Below are positions 1 to 8,653 of a stretch of DNA of 64,000 bases, in pieces. The position numbers and the translations under genes are program-made. Below the pieces are notes generated by a model. That model was given only the letters and a program-made list of their open reading frames with translations, was not told where the DNA came from and ran no database searches. Origin of the DNA: Arthrobacter sp. Leaf137 (lineage in GTDB: Bacteria > Actinomycetota > Actinomycetes > Actinomycetales > Micrococcaceae); NCBI RefSeq assembly GCF_001423525.1, contig NZ_LMOI01000024.1, positions 186,001 to 250,000 on the forward strand. The letters are read 5' to 3'. Every line of letters starts with the position of its first letter. Within the stretch, counting starts at the first letter, position 1.

Positions 1-1
1 C

Positions 2-646
2 TTCTTCGTGCTGGCTGCACGCAAGCAGCAGCTGGTACCCGGCAAGCTCCAGTTCGCCGGCGAGGCCGCATACGGCTTCGTCCGCAACGGCATCGCCAAG
101 GACATCATCGGCGGCCGCGACTTCATCAAGTACGTGCCCCTGCTGTTCAGCCTGTTCTTCTTCATCCTGGTGAACAACATCTACGGCGCCATCCCGGTCA
201 TCCAGCTCCCCACGTTCTCGCACGTCGGCGGAGCCTACGTCCTGGCCGGCATCGTCTACTTCACCTGGATCGCCATCGGCGTCAAGAAGAACGGCCTGCG
301 CTACTTCAAGCTGGCCACCGTTCCGTCGGGTGTTCCGTGGTTCATCCTGCCGATCGTTATCCCGATCGAGATCATCTCGAACTTCGTCGTCCGGCCCGTA
401 ACGCACAGCCTCCGTCTGTTCGCCACCATGCTCGCCGGCCACCTCATCGTGATGATCGCCGGTTCCGGCATCGAATACCTGGTCATGCAGGAAAGCATCC
501 TCCTGAAGGGCACCTCGGTCCTGGTGCTCGCGGGTGCGATCGCCATGTACATGCTTGAGGCCCTGATCATGGTCCTGCAGGCGTACGTCTTTACACTGCT
601 GACGGCGATCTACATCGAAGGCGCCCTGCACGCCGACAGCCACTAG
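2..646 (+). CDS. atpB: ATP synthase Fo subunit a (5' truncated by window edge)
   Basis: Membrane subunit a of F1Fo ATP synthase. It forms the proton half-channels next to the c-ring. The reading frame is open to the left edge (two Phe codons precede the first GTG), so the N-terminus, perhaps 50-60 residues, lies outside the window. Several hydrophobic helices are visible. The family hallmark HSLRLFATMLAGH carries the essential Arg that faces the c-ring carboxylate, and the C-terminal helix ends in IYIEGALHADSH. It is the first visible gene of a complete atpB-E-F-H-A-G-D-C order on the same strand. Identification is certain; the true start is not visible. Confidence 0.97.
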   Translation, partial: FFVLAARKQQLVPGKLQFAGEAAYGFVRNGIAKDIIGGRDFIKYVPLLFSLFFFILVNNIYGAIPVIQLPTFSHVGGAYVLAGIVYFTWIAIGVKKNGLRYFKLATVPSGVPWFILPIVIPIEIISNFVVRPVTHSLRLFATMLAGHLIVMIAGSGIEYLVMQESILLKGTSVLVLAGAIAMYMLEALIMVLQAYVFTLLTAIYIEGALHADSH

Positions 647-741
647 GCGCCCTGCCGACAGGCACACACAAATCTTCCCCTCGCGGGGATGAAGCAACCC
701 AAACAACCTGCCACATGGGTGGCATCTTGAAAGGAAGAAAA

Positions 742-960
742 ATGGAAGGCACAATCAACGGCTCCCTCAACCTCATCGGCTACGGTCTCTCGGCCATCGG
801 CGGTGGTATCGGTGTGGGTCTCGTGTTCGCCGCTTACATCAACGGTGTTGCACGTCAGCCGGAGGCTCAGCGCGTGCTGCAGCCGATCGCATTCCTTGGT
901 CTGGCACTGACCGAAGCCCTCGCCATCCTTGGTCTCGTCTTCGCCTTCGTCCTTTCCTAG
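742..960 (+). CDS. atpE: ATP synthase Fo subunit c
   Basis: The 72-residue proteolipid that forms the rotating c-ring. It has two hydrophobic helices joined by the polar loop ARQPEA. The ion-binding carboxylate is Glu58 in the second helix (LTEALAI). A Gly-rich first helix (GGGIGVG) allows tight packing. I chose the ATG at 742 because AAAGGAAG lies just upstream. A longer in-frame reading from 715 adds nine residues with no family support. Nothing indicates a Na+-type site, so proton coupling is the default reading. Confidence 0.97.
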   Translation: MEGTINGSLNLIGYGLSAIGGGIGVGLVFAAYINGVARQPEAQRVLQPIAFLGLALTEALAILGLVFAFVLS

Positions 961-1011
961 TCCTGGCGCGAAGCGAACATTCAGAACCGAGTAGATAAGG
1001 ACGGGTGAAAT

Positions 1012-1566
1012 ATGAATCAGCTGATCATCTCAGCCGCCACTGAAGGCGAAAAGGTTAACCCCCTCGTTCCCAACCTTTGGGAAATGGGCGTTGTCCTGGT
1101 TGGCTTCGCGATTCTCATGTTCATCGTGGTCAAGTTTGTTGTCCCGATGTTCGAGAAGACCTTTGCCGAGCGAGCCGAAGCCATCGAAGGCGGCATTGCC
1201 AAGGCTGAGAAAGCCCAGGCTGAGGCGTCTGCTGCACTCGAAGAGTACAAGCAGCAGCTGACCGACGCCCGCACCGAAGCAAACCGCATCCGTGAGGAAG
1301 CACGCGCCGAAGGTGCGCAGATCCTCGCGGACCTCAAGGAGAAGGCTGCTGCAGAGTCTGCGCGCATCACTGCGCAGGCACACGCACAGATCGAATCCGA
1401 GCGCCAGGCGGCCGTTGTGTCCCTGCGCTCCGAGGTTGGCACCCTGGCCACCACCCTTGCCGGCCGCATCGTGGGCGAATCGCTCAACGACGACGACCGC
1501 GCAGCACGGGTCGTGGACCGGTTCCTGGCAGATCTGGAGACCCAGAGCGCAGGTGCAGCTAAGTAA
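1012..1566 (+). CDS. atpF: ATP synthase Fo subunit b
   Basis: Peripheral-stalk subunit of 184 residues. A single membrane helix (about residues 25-47) is followed by a long, charged, Ala/Glu-rich helix (AEKAQAEASAALEEY onward), as expected for the right-handed coiled coil that holds F1 against Fo. AAGGACGGG precedes the ATG. The stop codon overlaps the atpH start as TAATG, which implies translational coupling with the delta subunit that caps this stalk. The length is normal for actinobacteria. Confidence 0.96.
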   Translation: MNQLIISAATEGEKVNPLVPNLWEMGVVLVGFAILMFIVVKFVVPMFEKTFAERAEAIEGGIAKAEKAQAEASAALEEYKQQLTDARTEANRIREEARAEGAQILADLKEKAAAESARITAQAHAQIESERQAAVVSLRSEVGTLATTLAGRIVGESLNDDDRAARVVDRFLADLETQSAGAAK

Positions 1567-2393
1567 TGGCAGGCGTATCGAGCGAATCGCTGGCAACAGC
1601 GCTGACCGCGCTGGAAGTAAAGCTTCCCACCGCGTCGCTGCAGCTGGCAAAGGAACTCTTCGGAATTCTGGGAATGGTGGACAGCTCGGCTGGCTTGCGC
1701 CGCGCCCTGACTGACCCGTCCCGTAACGGTGACGAAAAGTCGGCGCTGGTCAGGCAGCTGGTTGGCGGAAAAGTCTCCGCTGATGCTGCAGAGGTCGCGG
1801 GCGGATTGGCCGGTTCACGCTGGGCATCTGCGCGGGACATCGGCGATGCACTCGAGACTCTTGCCGCAACGGTGGTCATTTCCGTTGCTGAAAACAAGTC
1901 GGCCGTTTCTGCCTCCGGCATCACTGGCCTGGAAGAACTGGAGAACGACCTGTTCTCCTTCAACCAGACCGTGGCGTCCAGCCACGAGGTACAACGTGCT
2001 CTGTCCGAACCACAGGCCAGCGGGGCCGCCAAGGCTGCCCTTGCCGAAAAGCTGGTGCCCGGTGTCAGTGAGGAAGCAAAAGTCCTCATTACCCAGGCAG
2101 TCACCCAGCCCCGCGGCATCAAGGCGACGCGCCTGGTGGAACGGTTCGCCGAGTTGGCGGCCAAGCGGCAGCAGCGCTGGATTGCAACGGTCAGCGTGAC
2201 CCGTCCCCTGACGTCGACGCAGTTGTCCCGCCTCCAGGCGGGCCTGAACGCGCTGTACGGACGGGAACTGAAGGTCAACATCAACGTTGATCCGGCACTC
2301 ATTGGCGGCATCCGCGTCCAGGTGGGTGACGAAGTGCTCGACGCTTCGGTCATCAGCCGCCTGGGCGAGCTGCAACGCCAGCTGGCCGGCTAG
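1566..2393 (+). CDS. atpH: ATP synthase F1 subunit delta
   Basis: Delta subunit (OSCP-like), 275 residues, linking the b-stalk to the top of the alpha3beta3 head. It is longer than the roughly 180-residue enterobacterial protein, as is usual for actinobacteria; the extra length is N-terminal and middle sequence. The conserved C-terminal part includes the segment GGIRVQVGDEVLDASV and ends RLGELQRQL. Its start overlaps the atpF stop (TAATG). It lies 77 bp upstream of atpA. Confidence 0.95.
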   Translation: MAGVSSESLATALTALEVKLPTASLQLAKELFGILGMVDSSAGLRRALTDPSRNGDEKSALVRQLVGGKVSADAAEVAGGLAGSRWASARDIGDALETLAATVVISVAENKSAVSASGITGLEELENDLFSFNQTVASSHEVQRALSEPQASGAAKAALAEKLVPGVSEEAKVLITQAVTQPRGIKATRLVERFAELAAKRQQRWIATVSVTRPLTSTQLSRLQAGLNALYGRELKVNINVDPALIGGIRVQVGDEVLDASVISRLGELQRQLAG

Positions 2394-2470
2394 CCGGACA
2401 AGCACAACCAAACTGATAGAAACCCCGGTCACCTGACGGTGATCACAAAACAGGAGAGCAGGGACTGCAG

Positions 2471-4108
2471 ATGGCCGAATTGACCATCAACGCCGACGAC
2501 GTCCGTAATGCGCTGAACGAGTTCGCGGCGTCCTACGAACCCGGAAACGCAGAACGCGTAGAGGTCGGCCGCGTAACCACCGCTAGTGACGGCATCGCCC
2601 GTGTTGAGGGCCTTCCCTCGGTCATGGCGAACGAGCTGCTGCGCTTCGAGGACGGCACCCTGGGCCTCGCCCAGAACCTTGACGTCCGCGAAATCGGCGT
2701 CATCATCCTCGGCGACTTCACCGGCATCGAAGAAGGCCAGGAAGTCCACCGCACCGGACAGGTCCTGTCCGTGCCCGTGGGCGACGCCTTCCTCGGCCGC
2801 GTTGTCGACCCGCTGGGCGTGCCCATCGACGACCTCGGCGAGATCAAGGCTGAAACCACCCGTGCCCTGGAGCTCCAGGCTCCCGGCGTGACGCAGCGCA
2901 AGTCGGTGCACGAGCCGATGCAGACCGGTCTCAAGGCCATCGACGCCATGATCCCGATCGGCCGCGGCCAGCGTCAGCTGATCATTGGTGACCGCCAGAC
3001 CGGCAAGTCGGCAATCGCGATCGACACCATCATCAACCAGAAGGCCAACTGGGCTTCCGGCGATGTGACCAAGCAGGTCCGCTGCATCTACGTGGCGATC
3101 GGCCAGAAGGCATCCACCATTGCCGCTGTCCGCCAGACCCTCGAGGACAACGGCGCGCTTGAGTACACCACCATCGTGGCGTCTCCCGCATCCGACCCTG
3201 CCGGCTTCAAGTACCTGGCACCGTACGCCGGTTCCGCGATCGGCCAGCACTGGATGTACGGCGGCAAGCACGTCCTCATCGTGTTTGATGACCTGTCCAA
3301 GCAGGCCGAAGCCTACCGCGCCGTGTCCCTGCTTCTCCGCCGCCCGCCGGGACGCGAAGCATACCCGGGTGACGTCTTCTACTTGCACTCCCGTCTCCTG
3401 GAGCGTTGTGCAAAGCTCTCCGACGAGCTCGGTGCCGGTTCCATGACGGGCCTGCCGCTGATCGAGACCAAGGCGAACGACGTGTCCGCCTACATCCCGA
3501 CCAACGTCATCTCCATCACCGACGGCCAGATCTTCCTGCAGTCGGACCTCTTCAACGCCAACCAGCGTCCCGCAGTCGACGTGGGCGTCTCGGTGTCCCG
3601 CGTTGGCGGTGCAGCGCAGGTGAAGTCCATGAAGAAGGTCTCCGGCACGTTGAAGCTGGAACTCGCCCAGTACCGTGACATGCAGGCGTTCGCCATGTTT
3701 GCCTCGGACCTGGACGCCGCCTCACGCCAGCAGCTCACCCGTGGAGCCCGCCTGATGGAACTGCTCAAGCAGGGCCAGTACTCACCGTTCCCCGTTGAGG
3801 ACCAGGTTGTCTCCATCTGGGCAGGCACCAACGGCCACCTGGATGACGTCCCGGTTGAGGACGTGAACCGGTTCGAAACCGAGTTCCTGGAACACCTCAA
3901 GCACAAGTCCTCCATCCTCACCACGCTGGCGCAGACCAACGTGATGGACGATGACACCGCTGCAGCTCTGAAGTCCGCCATCATCGACTTCAAGAAGGGC
4001 TTCTTCGGCGAGGGCGACAACCACTTGGTGGGCGCAGGCCACGAGGCCCATGACGCCATCTCCGAGGGCGAAGTCGACCAGGAAAAGATCGTCAAGCAGA
4101 AGCGCTAG
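2471..4108 (+). CDS. atpA: ATP synthase F1 subunit alpha
   Basis: The 545-residue non-catalytic nucleotide-binding subunit, three copies per F1. It has the beta-barrel N-terminal domain, a P-loop GDRQTGKS at residues 173-180, and the alpha signature SVSRVGGAAQ. The C-terminal tail ends in a Lys/Arg-rich run. AGGAGAGCAGGG precedes the ATG at 2471. It is followed by a strong hairpin (4118-4154) before atpG, which may help set the three-to-one ratio of alpha to gamma. Confidence 0.98.
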   Translation: MAELTINADDVRNALNEFAASYEPGNAERVEVGRVTTASDGIARVEGLPSVMANELLRFEDGTLGLAQNLDVREIGVIILGDFTGIEEGQEVHRTGQVLSVPVGDAFLGRVVDPLGVPIDDLGEIKAETTRALELQAPGVTQRKSVHEPMQTGLKAIDAMIPIGRGQRQLIIGDRQTGKSAIAIDTIINQKANWASGDVTKQVRCIYVAIGQKASTIAAVRQTLEDNGALEYTTIVASPASDPAGFKYLAPYAGSAIGQHWMYGGKHVLIVFDDLSKQAEAYRAVSLLLRRPPGREAYPGDVFYLHSRLLERCAKLSDELGAGSMTGLPLIETKANDVSAYIPTNVISITDGQIFLQSDLFNANQRPAVDVGVSVSRVGGAAQVKSMKKVSGTLKLELAQYRDMQAFAMFASDLDAASRQQLTRGARLMELLKQGQYSPFPVEDQVVSIWAGTNGHLDDVPVEDVNRFETEFLEHLKHKSSILTTLAQTNVMDDDTAAALKSAIIDFKKGFFGEGDNHLVGAGHEAHDAISEGEVDQEKIVKQKR

Positions 4109-4117
4109 TTCCGACGG

Positions 4118-4154
4118 CCGGGTGTGCCGGGCCCGCAGGGTCCGGCACACCCGG
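4118..4154 (+). other. Strong hairpin between atpA and atpG
   Basis: A 13-bp perfect inverted repeat (CCGGGTGTGCCGG at 4118-4130 and its complement at 4142-4154). Four more pairs, including one G-T, can extend it inward to a three-base loop. No T tract follows, so it is not a standard intrinsic terminator. Inside an operon it is more likely an mRNA processing or stability element, or a partial terminator. Confidence 0.7.
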
Positions 4155-4181
4155 TTTACGGAATGTTAGGAAAGGATAAGT

Positions 4182-5072
4182 ATGGGAGCCCAGATCCGGG
4201 TCTACCGCCAGAAGATCAGCTCGACCACGTCGATGCGCAAGATCTTCAAGGCGATGGAACTGATCGCTACCTCGCGCATCGGGAAGGCCCGTGCGCGCGT
4301 AGCAGCTTCACTGCCTTACGCGAACGCGATCACGCGCGCCGTTTCTGCTGTCGCCAGCCAAAGCGAAATCGACCACCCGCTGACCACTGAGCCGGAGCAG
4401 ATCCGCCGTGCCGCCGTCCTGGTAATTACCTCGGACCGCGGCCTGGCAGGTTCGTACTCGGCCAGCGTCCTCAAGCAGGCGGAAGGTCTCAACGAGCTGC
4501 TCCACGCCGAAGGCAAGGAAGTCAAGACCTACCTCGTGGGACGCAAGTCCCAGGCTTACTTCGACTTCCGGAACCGCGAATATGCGCGGGTCTGGACCGG
4601 AGGAACCGACGCACCCGAGTTCAGCACCGCTCGTGAAATCGGCGCCGCATTGCTGGCCGACTTTGCTGCGGAGTTCGAAGACGGCGGCGTGGACGAAATC
4701 CATGTTGTCTACACGCGCTTCAAGTCCATGGTCACCCAGGAGCCCACGGTCATCCGCCTGCTGCCCCTTGAGGTAGTGGAAGAGGAAGCCGCCTCCGAGT
4801 CGGACCTGCTGCCGCTGTACGAGTTCGAGCCAGAGACCGAACAGGTCCTCGACGCGCTGCTGCCCCGCTACATCGAGTCGCGCCTGTTCGCAGCAATGCT
4901 GCAGGCCGCCGCATCCGAACTGGCTGCCCGCCAGCGCGCGATGAAGTCGGCAGGGGACAATGCCACGGACCTGATCAAGAAGTACACGCGTCTGCGCAAC
5001 ACGGCCCGCCAGGCTGAAATCACGCAGGAGCTCTCCGAGATTGTTGCCGGCGCCGACGCACTTGCGTCCTAG
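4182..5072 (+). CDS. atpG: ATP synthase F1 subunit gamma
   Basis: Central rotor shaft, 296 residues, one copy per F1. The N-terminal helix (MGAQIRVYRQKISS..MRKIFKAMELIA) and the C-terminal helix (ATDLIKKYTRLRNTARQAEITQEL) form the antiparallel coiled coil that turns inside alpha3beta3. The middle carries the Rossmann-like domain (VLVITSDRGLAGSYSA). AGGAAAGG precedes the ATG. An acidic insertion (EVVEEEAASESD) is typical of actinobacterial gamma. Confidence 0.97.
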   Translation: MGAQIRVYRQKISSTTSMRKIFKAMELIATSRIGKARARVAASLPYANAITRAVSAVASQSEIDHPLTTEPEQIRRAAVLVITSDRGLAGSYSASVLKQAEGLNELLHAEGKEVKTYLVGRKSQAYFDFRNREYARVWTGGTDAPEFSTAREIGAALLADFAAEFEDGGVDEIHVVYTRFKSMVTQEPTVIRLLPLEVVEEEAASESDLLPLYEFEPETEQVLDALLPRYIESRLFAAMLQAAASELAARQRAMKSAGDNATDLIKKYTRLRNTARQAEITQELSEIVAGADALAS

Positions 5073-5155
5073 CCTGCACTGCCCCGGATTCCGCGGAACC
5101 TGCACCACAACAGATAAACTTAACCCCACGCCATCTACTGAGTGAAGTGAGAGAG

Positions 5156-6610
5156 ATGACTGCCACTGCTACCGAACACGTAGCCGCAACGTCCGGTGCC
5201 ACCGGCCGTATTGCGCGCGTAATCGGCCCGGTTGTCGACGTCGAATTCCCGGCTGACGCAATCCCGTCGATCTATAACGCCCTCACCACCGAGATTACTC
5301 TCAACGGTGAGACCAAGACCATCACGTTCGAGACCTCCCAGCACCTGGGCGACAACCTCGTCCGCGCCATCTCCCTGCAGGCTACTGACGGACTGGTCCG
5401 CGGCACCTCAGTGGTGGACTCCGGTGCCCCCATCTCCGTCCCCGTCGGCGACGGCGTCAAGGGCCACATCTTCAACGTGCTGGGCCAGCCCCTGGACGTT
5501 ACCGAGTCGGAGCTGGACATCAGCGAACGCTGGCCGATCCACCGCAAGGCACCCGCCTTCGCTTCGCTCGAAGGCTCCACCGAGATGCTGGAAACCGGCA
5601 TCAAGGTCATTGACCTTCTCACCCCGTACATCAAGGGTGGCAAGATCGGCCTGTTCGGTGGCGCCGGCGTGGGCAAGACCGTTCTGATCCAGGAAATGAT
5701 CACCCGTGTTGCCCGCAACTTCGGTGGTACTTCCGTGTTCGCCGGTGTTGGCGAGCGTACCCGTGAGGGCAACGACCTCTGGGTGGAAATGGAAGAGGCA
5801 GGCGTCCTCAAGGACACCGCCCTTGTATTCGGCCAGATGGATGAGCCGCCGGGAACGCGCCTCCGCGTAGCCCTGTCCGCCCTGACCATGGCGGAGTACT
5901 TCCGCGATGTCCAGAACCAGGACGTGCTGCTGTTCATCGACAACATCTTCCGCTTCACGCAGGCAGGTTCCGAGGTTTCCACCCTGCTCGGCCGCATGCC
6001 GTCCGCCGTGGGCTACCAGCCCAACCTGGCCGACGAAATGGGTCTCCTGCAGGAGCGCATTACCTCCACCAAGGGCCACTCCATCACCTCGATGCAGGCC
6101 ATCTACGTTCCCGCAGATGACTACACCGACCCGGCCCCGGCCACCACGTTCGCGCACCTGGACGCCACCACGGAACTTTCCCGTGAAATCGCATCCCGTG
6201 GCCTGTACCCGGCCGTGGATCCGCTGACGTCCACGTCACGAATCCTGGACCCGCAGTACATCGGCAAGGACCACTACAACACGGCTGTCCGTGTGAAGCA
6301 GATCCTGCAGAAGAACAAGGAACTCCAGGACATCATCGCCATCCTCGGCGTTGACGAACTCTCCGAAGAGGACAAGATCGTCGTGTCGCGTGCACGCCGT
6401 ATCCAGCAGTTCCTTTCGCAGAACACCTACACCGCCAAGCAGTTCACCGGCGTCGAAGGCTCCACGGTTTCCATCAAGGACACCGTCGAAGGCTTCACCG
6501 CCATCTGCGACGGCGAGCTCGACCACATTGCGGAGCAGGCGTTCTTCAACGTCGGCGGCCTCGATGACGTTGAGCGCCAGTGGGCCAAGATCCAGGAACA
6601 GACCAAGTAA
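5156..6610 (+). CDS. atpD: ATP synthase F1 subunit beta (catalytic)
   Basis: Catalytic subunit of 484 residues. The P-loop GGAGVGKT is at residues 168-175, and GERTREGNDL and ALTMAEYFRD follow in the family order. The DELSEED motif that contacts gamma is intact at about residues 400-406. An earlier in-frame GTG at 5147 exists, but the ATG at 5156 is preceded by GAAGTGAGAGAG and gives the usual N-terminus MTATATEHV. Confidence 0.98.
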   Translation: MTATATEHVAATSGATGRIARVIGPVVDVEFPADAIPSIYNALTTEITLNGETKTITFETSQHLGDNLVRAISLQATDGLVRGTSVVDSGAPISVPVGDGVKGHIFNVLGQPLDVTESELDISERWPIHRKAPAFASLEGSTEMLETGIKVIDLLTPYIKGGKIGLFGGAGVGKTVLIQEMITRVARNFGGTSVFAGVGERTREGNDLWVEMEEAGVLKDTALVFGQMDEPPGTRLRVALSALTMAEYFRDVQNQDVLLFIDNIFRFTQAGSEVSTLLGRMPSAVGYQPNLADEMGLLQERITSTKGHSITSMQAIYVPADDYTDPAPATTFAHLDATTELSREIASRGLYPAVDPLTSTSRILDPQYIGKDHYNTAVRVKQILQKNKELQDIIAILGVDELSEEDKIVVSRARRIQQFLSQNTYTAKQFTGVEGSTVSIKDTVEGFTAICDGELDHIAEQAFFNVGGLDDVERQWAKIQEQTK

Positions 6611-6611
6611 T

Positions 6612-6896
6612 ATGGCTGAGCTTGAGGTTGAGATTGTCGCAGCGGACCACTTTGTGTGGTCCGGAGCGGCCACGATGGTCAAGGCCCGCACCAGTGATGG
6701 TGAGATCGGAATCCTGCCCGGCCACTCGCCCCTGCTGGCGATCCTGGCCGAAGGAGAACTCGCGATTCAGCCGGTGTCCGGGGACCGTATTGCGGTCGAT
6801 GTTGACGGCGGGTTCTTCTCCGTCGACAACAACCGGGTAGTCATTGTTGCGGACAACGCCCAGCTGGGCGGCTCGGCTACCGCTGGGATCCGCTAG
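6612..6896 (+). CDS. atpC: ATP synthase F1 subunit epsilon, short form
   Basis: A 94-residue epsilon subunit starting one base after the atpD stop. The N-terminal beta-sandwich is complete (MAELEVEIVAADHFVWSG, then GEIGILPGHSPLLA). The protein stops just after it, so the two-helix C-terminal domain found in the roughly 138-residue E. coli protein is missing. That domain inhibits ATP hydrolysis in other bacteria, so control of the reverse reaction probably differs here. No frameshifted continuation is apparent downstream; the next gene begins 10 bp later. Confidence 0.95.
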   Translation: MAELEVEIVAADHFVWSGAATMVKARTSDGEIGILPGHSPLLAILAEGELAIQPVSGDRIAVDVDGGFFSVDNNRVVIVADNAQLGGSATAGIR

Positions 6897-6906
6897 CACG
6901 ACCTTG

Positions 6907-7338
6907 ATGGACGCACCGGGTATTTCGTTCATCGCACTGGCAGTCGCCTTCGGATTGCTGATTTTTGCACTGTGCCTTTCGGGGGTGCGCCGCTTTAACC
7001 TGCGGCGTGCCCTCGGCACGGTGGACGCCTCCATTTGCATGGCTGGAAACAGCTGGCAGATGGGGGTTTGTCGTTATCAGGACAACGACCTTGAGTGGTT
7101 CCGGCTGCTCTCGCTCAGTGTCCGCCCAAAACACAAGTTCAAGCGGCATTCCCTTGAACTCCTTGGCCGCCGCAAGCCCACCGAAGCCGAAGCCGTCAAG
7201 GTACAGCCGGACGTCGTCATCGTGGAGCTGCGCTACGAGGGCCAGGACCTCCGGCTCGCCATGAAGTTCGATGCCTACACGGGCCTGTCTTCGTGGCTGG
7301 AAGCCGGTCCGGTCATCGGCGTCGGCACCTGGCGTTAG
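6907..7338 (+). CDS. DUF2550 family membrane protein
   Basis: A 143-residue protein with one N-terminal membrane helix (ISFIALAVAFGLLIFALCLSG) followed by a basic cytoplasmic domain with the pattern WQMGVCRYQDNDLEWFRLLS. Genes of the DUF2550 family sit directly after atpC across actinobacteria, and this one is 10 bp from atpC. Its molecular function is unknown. Cotranscription with the ATP synthase genes is likely. I chose the ATG at 6907; the longer reading from 6844 would overlap atpC. Confidence 0.85.
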   Translation: MDAPGISFIALAVAFGLLIFALCLSGVRRFNLRRALGTVDASICMAGNSWQMGVCRYQDNDLEWFRLLSLSVRPKHKFKRHSLELLGRRKPTEAEAVKVQPDVVIVELRYEGQDLRLAMKFDAYTGLSSWLEAGPVIGVGTWR

Positions 7339-7342
7339 CCGC

Positions 7343-8653
7343 GTGGACTGGATCTTTGATGTCCGGCTGACCGACGGCCCCCTCTACTGGGCCTCGCTGA
7401 TCCTGGGCCTCGCCGGAGCCGCGTTCCTCCTGCTGCCGCCGCCGCCGTACGGTCCGCTGCACTGGCTCTACCGGGTCATTGCCGCCGTTGCCGTGGCCTT
7501 TGCGCTGGTGGCCTCTGTCCACTGGGCGCTTATCAACCTGTATTCCGTTTTCCCGGAAAACATCCCGGACCCGGTCCTCCTGTGGCTGGTGCCCGCTGTG
7601 GCCGCGGTCCTCCTGTGGCTGTTCCTCCTGCCGCGCAACTCCTGGCGCCGCCGTGGCGGTGGCCTGGCGGCCGTACTGCTGGTGATTGCCCTGTCGAGCG
7701 TGCAAATCAACGCCTACTTCGGCCTCAACCGCACGGTGAGCGACCTGATGGGCACCGCCCTTGCCCGCATTCCTGCCCTGGAACAAAACCTCGTTAGGCC
7801 GGCGGGAACGCCCGACGGCGTGGCGCTGCAGGGCTGGCGCCCGCAAGGGGACATCCCGGACGGGGGAGTCCTGCGCAAGGCCGCCATTCCGGGCCCCATC
7901 TCCGGCATGGATACCCGGGACGCCTTCATCTACCTTCCTCCGGCGTACTTTGCACAGAACCGTCCGGCGTTGCCCGTTTTGGTCCTCATCGCCGGCCAGC
8001 CCGGTGGTCCGGCCGACTGGCTGACCGGCGGTGCCCTCCGCGGCCACATGGACTCCTTTGCTGCCGCGCATGGCGGCGTGGCTCCCGTGGTGGTGGTCCC
8101 CGACGCCAACGGGTCGCAGAACGCCAACACCATGTGCATGGACAGCCAGATCGCCCACGCTGATACCTATCTGTCGCAGGATGTGCCGCGGTGGATCAGC
8201 TCCACCCTTGCCGTTGACACGAACAATGCGCACTGGGCGGTAGGGGGATTCTCATTCGGCGGCACCTGCGCCATCCAGCTGGGAACCCGCCACCCGGACC
8301 TGTTCCCCGAGGTCCTCGCATTCTCTGCGGAAGCCGAGCCCGCCATCGCCAAGGAACGCCAGAAGACCATCGACACCGCCTTCCCGGGGGACCCCGAGGC
8401 GTTCCTGCGGCAGACGCCGCTGGCCATCATGGCGGACAAGCGTTTTGACGGCCACGGCCTGTACCTGACAGCAGGGCAGAACGATACTGAGTTCGTGGGC
8501 TACCTCAGGACCCTGGCCGCCGCCGCCCAGGACGCCGGATTCACCGTGCGCGCCTACGAGGTGGAGCACACCGGGCACTCCTGGGACACGTCGTCCAGGC
8601 GGTTCGGCGATGCCCTGCAGTTCCTCGCAGACCAGTGGGCGGCCGGCGGATGA
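7343..8653 (+). CDS. Membrane-anchored alpha/beta-hydrolase (putative esterase)
   Basis: A 436-residue protein. About four membrane helices occupy the first 130 residues. A hydrolase domain of the putative-esterase family follows. The nucleophile elbow is GGFSFGG (Ser304), and His412 lies in HTGHSW; an Asp in AGQND is the likely third member. The GTG start at 7343 is five bases after the DUF2550 stop. The gene overlaps the next one as ATGA. In other Gram-positive bacteria an esterase beside an aminoacyl-PG synthase removes amino acids from the lipid. That role is inferred here from position and fold only. Confidence 0.8.
   Translation: MDWIFDVRLTDGPLYWASLILGLAGAAFLLLPPPPYGPLHWLYRVIAAVAVAFALVASVHWALINLYSVFPENIPDPVLLWLVPAVAAVLLWLFLLPRNSWRRRGGGLAAVLLVIALSSVQINAYFGLNRTVSDLMGTALARIPALEQNLVRPAGTPDGVALQGWRPQGDIPDGGVLRKAAIPGPISGMDTRDAFIYLPPAYFAQNRPALPVLVLIAGQPGGPADWLTGGALRGHMDSFAAAHGGVAPVVVVPDANGSQNANTMCMDSQIAHADTYLSQDVPRWISSTLAVDTNNAHWAVGGFSFGGTCAIQLGTRHPDLFPEVLAFSAEAEPAIAKERQKTIDTAFPGDPEAFLRQTPLAIMADKRFDGHGLYLTAGQNDTEFVGYLRTLAAAAQDAGFTVRAYEVEHTGHSWDTSSRRFGDALQFLADQWAAGG

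Noticed and set aside
670..690. Short CCCC/GGGG hairpin between atpB and atpE as a terminator
   Set aside because: The stem is only about five pairs, has no T tract and lies inside an operon.
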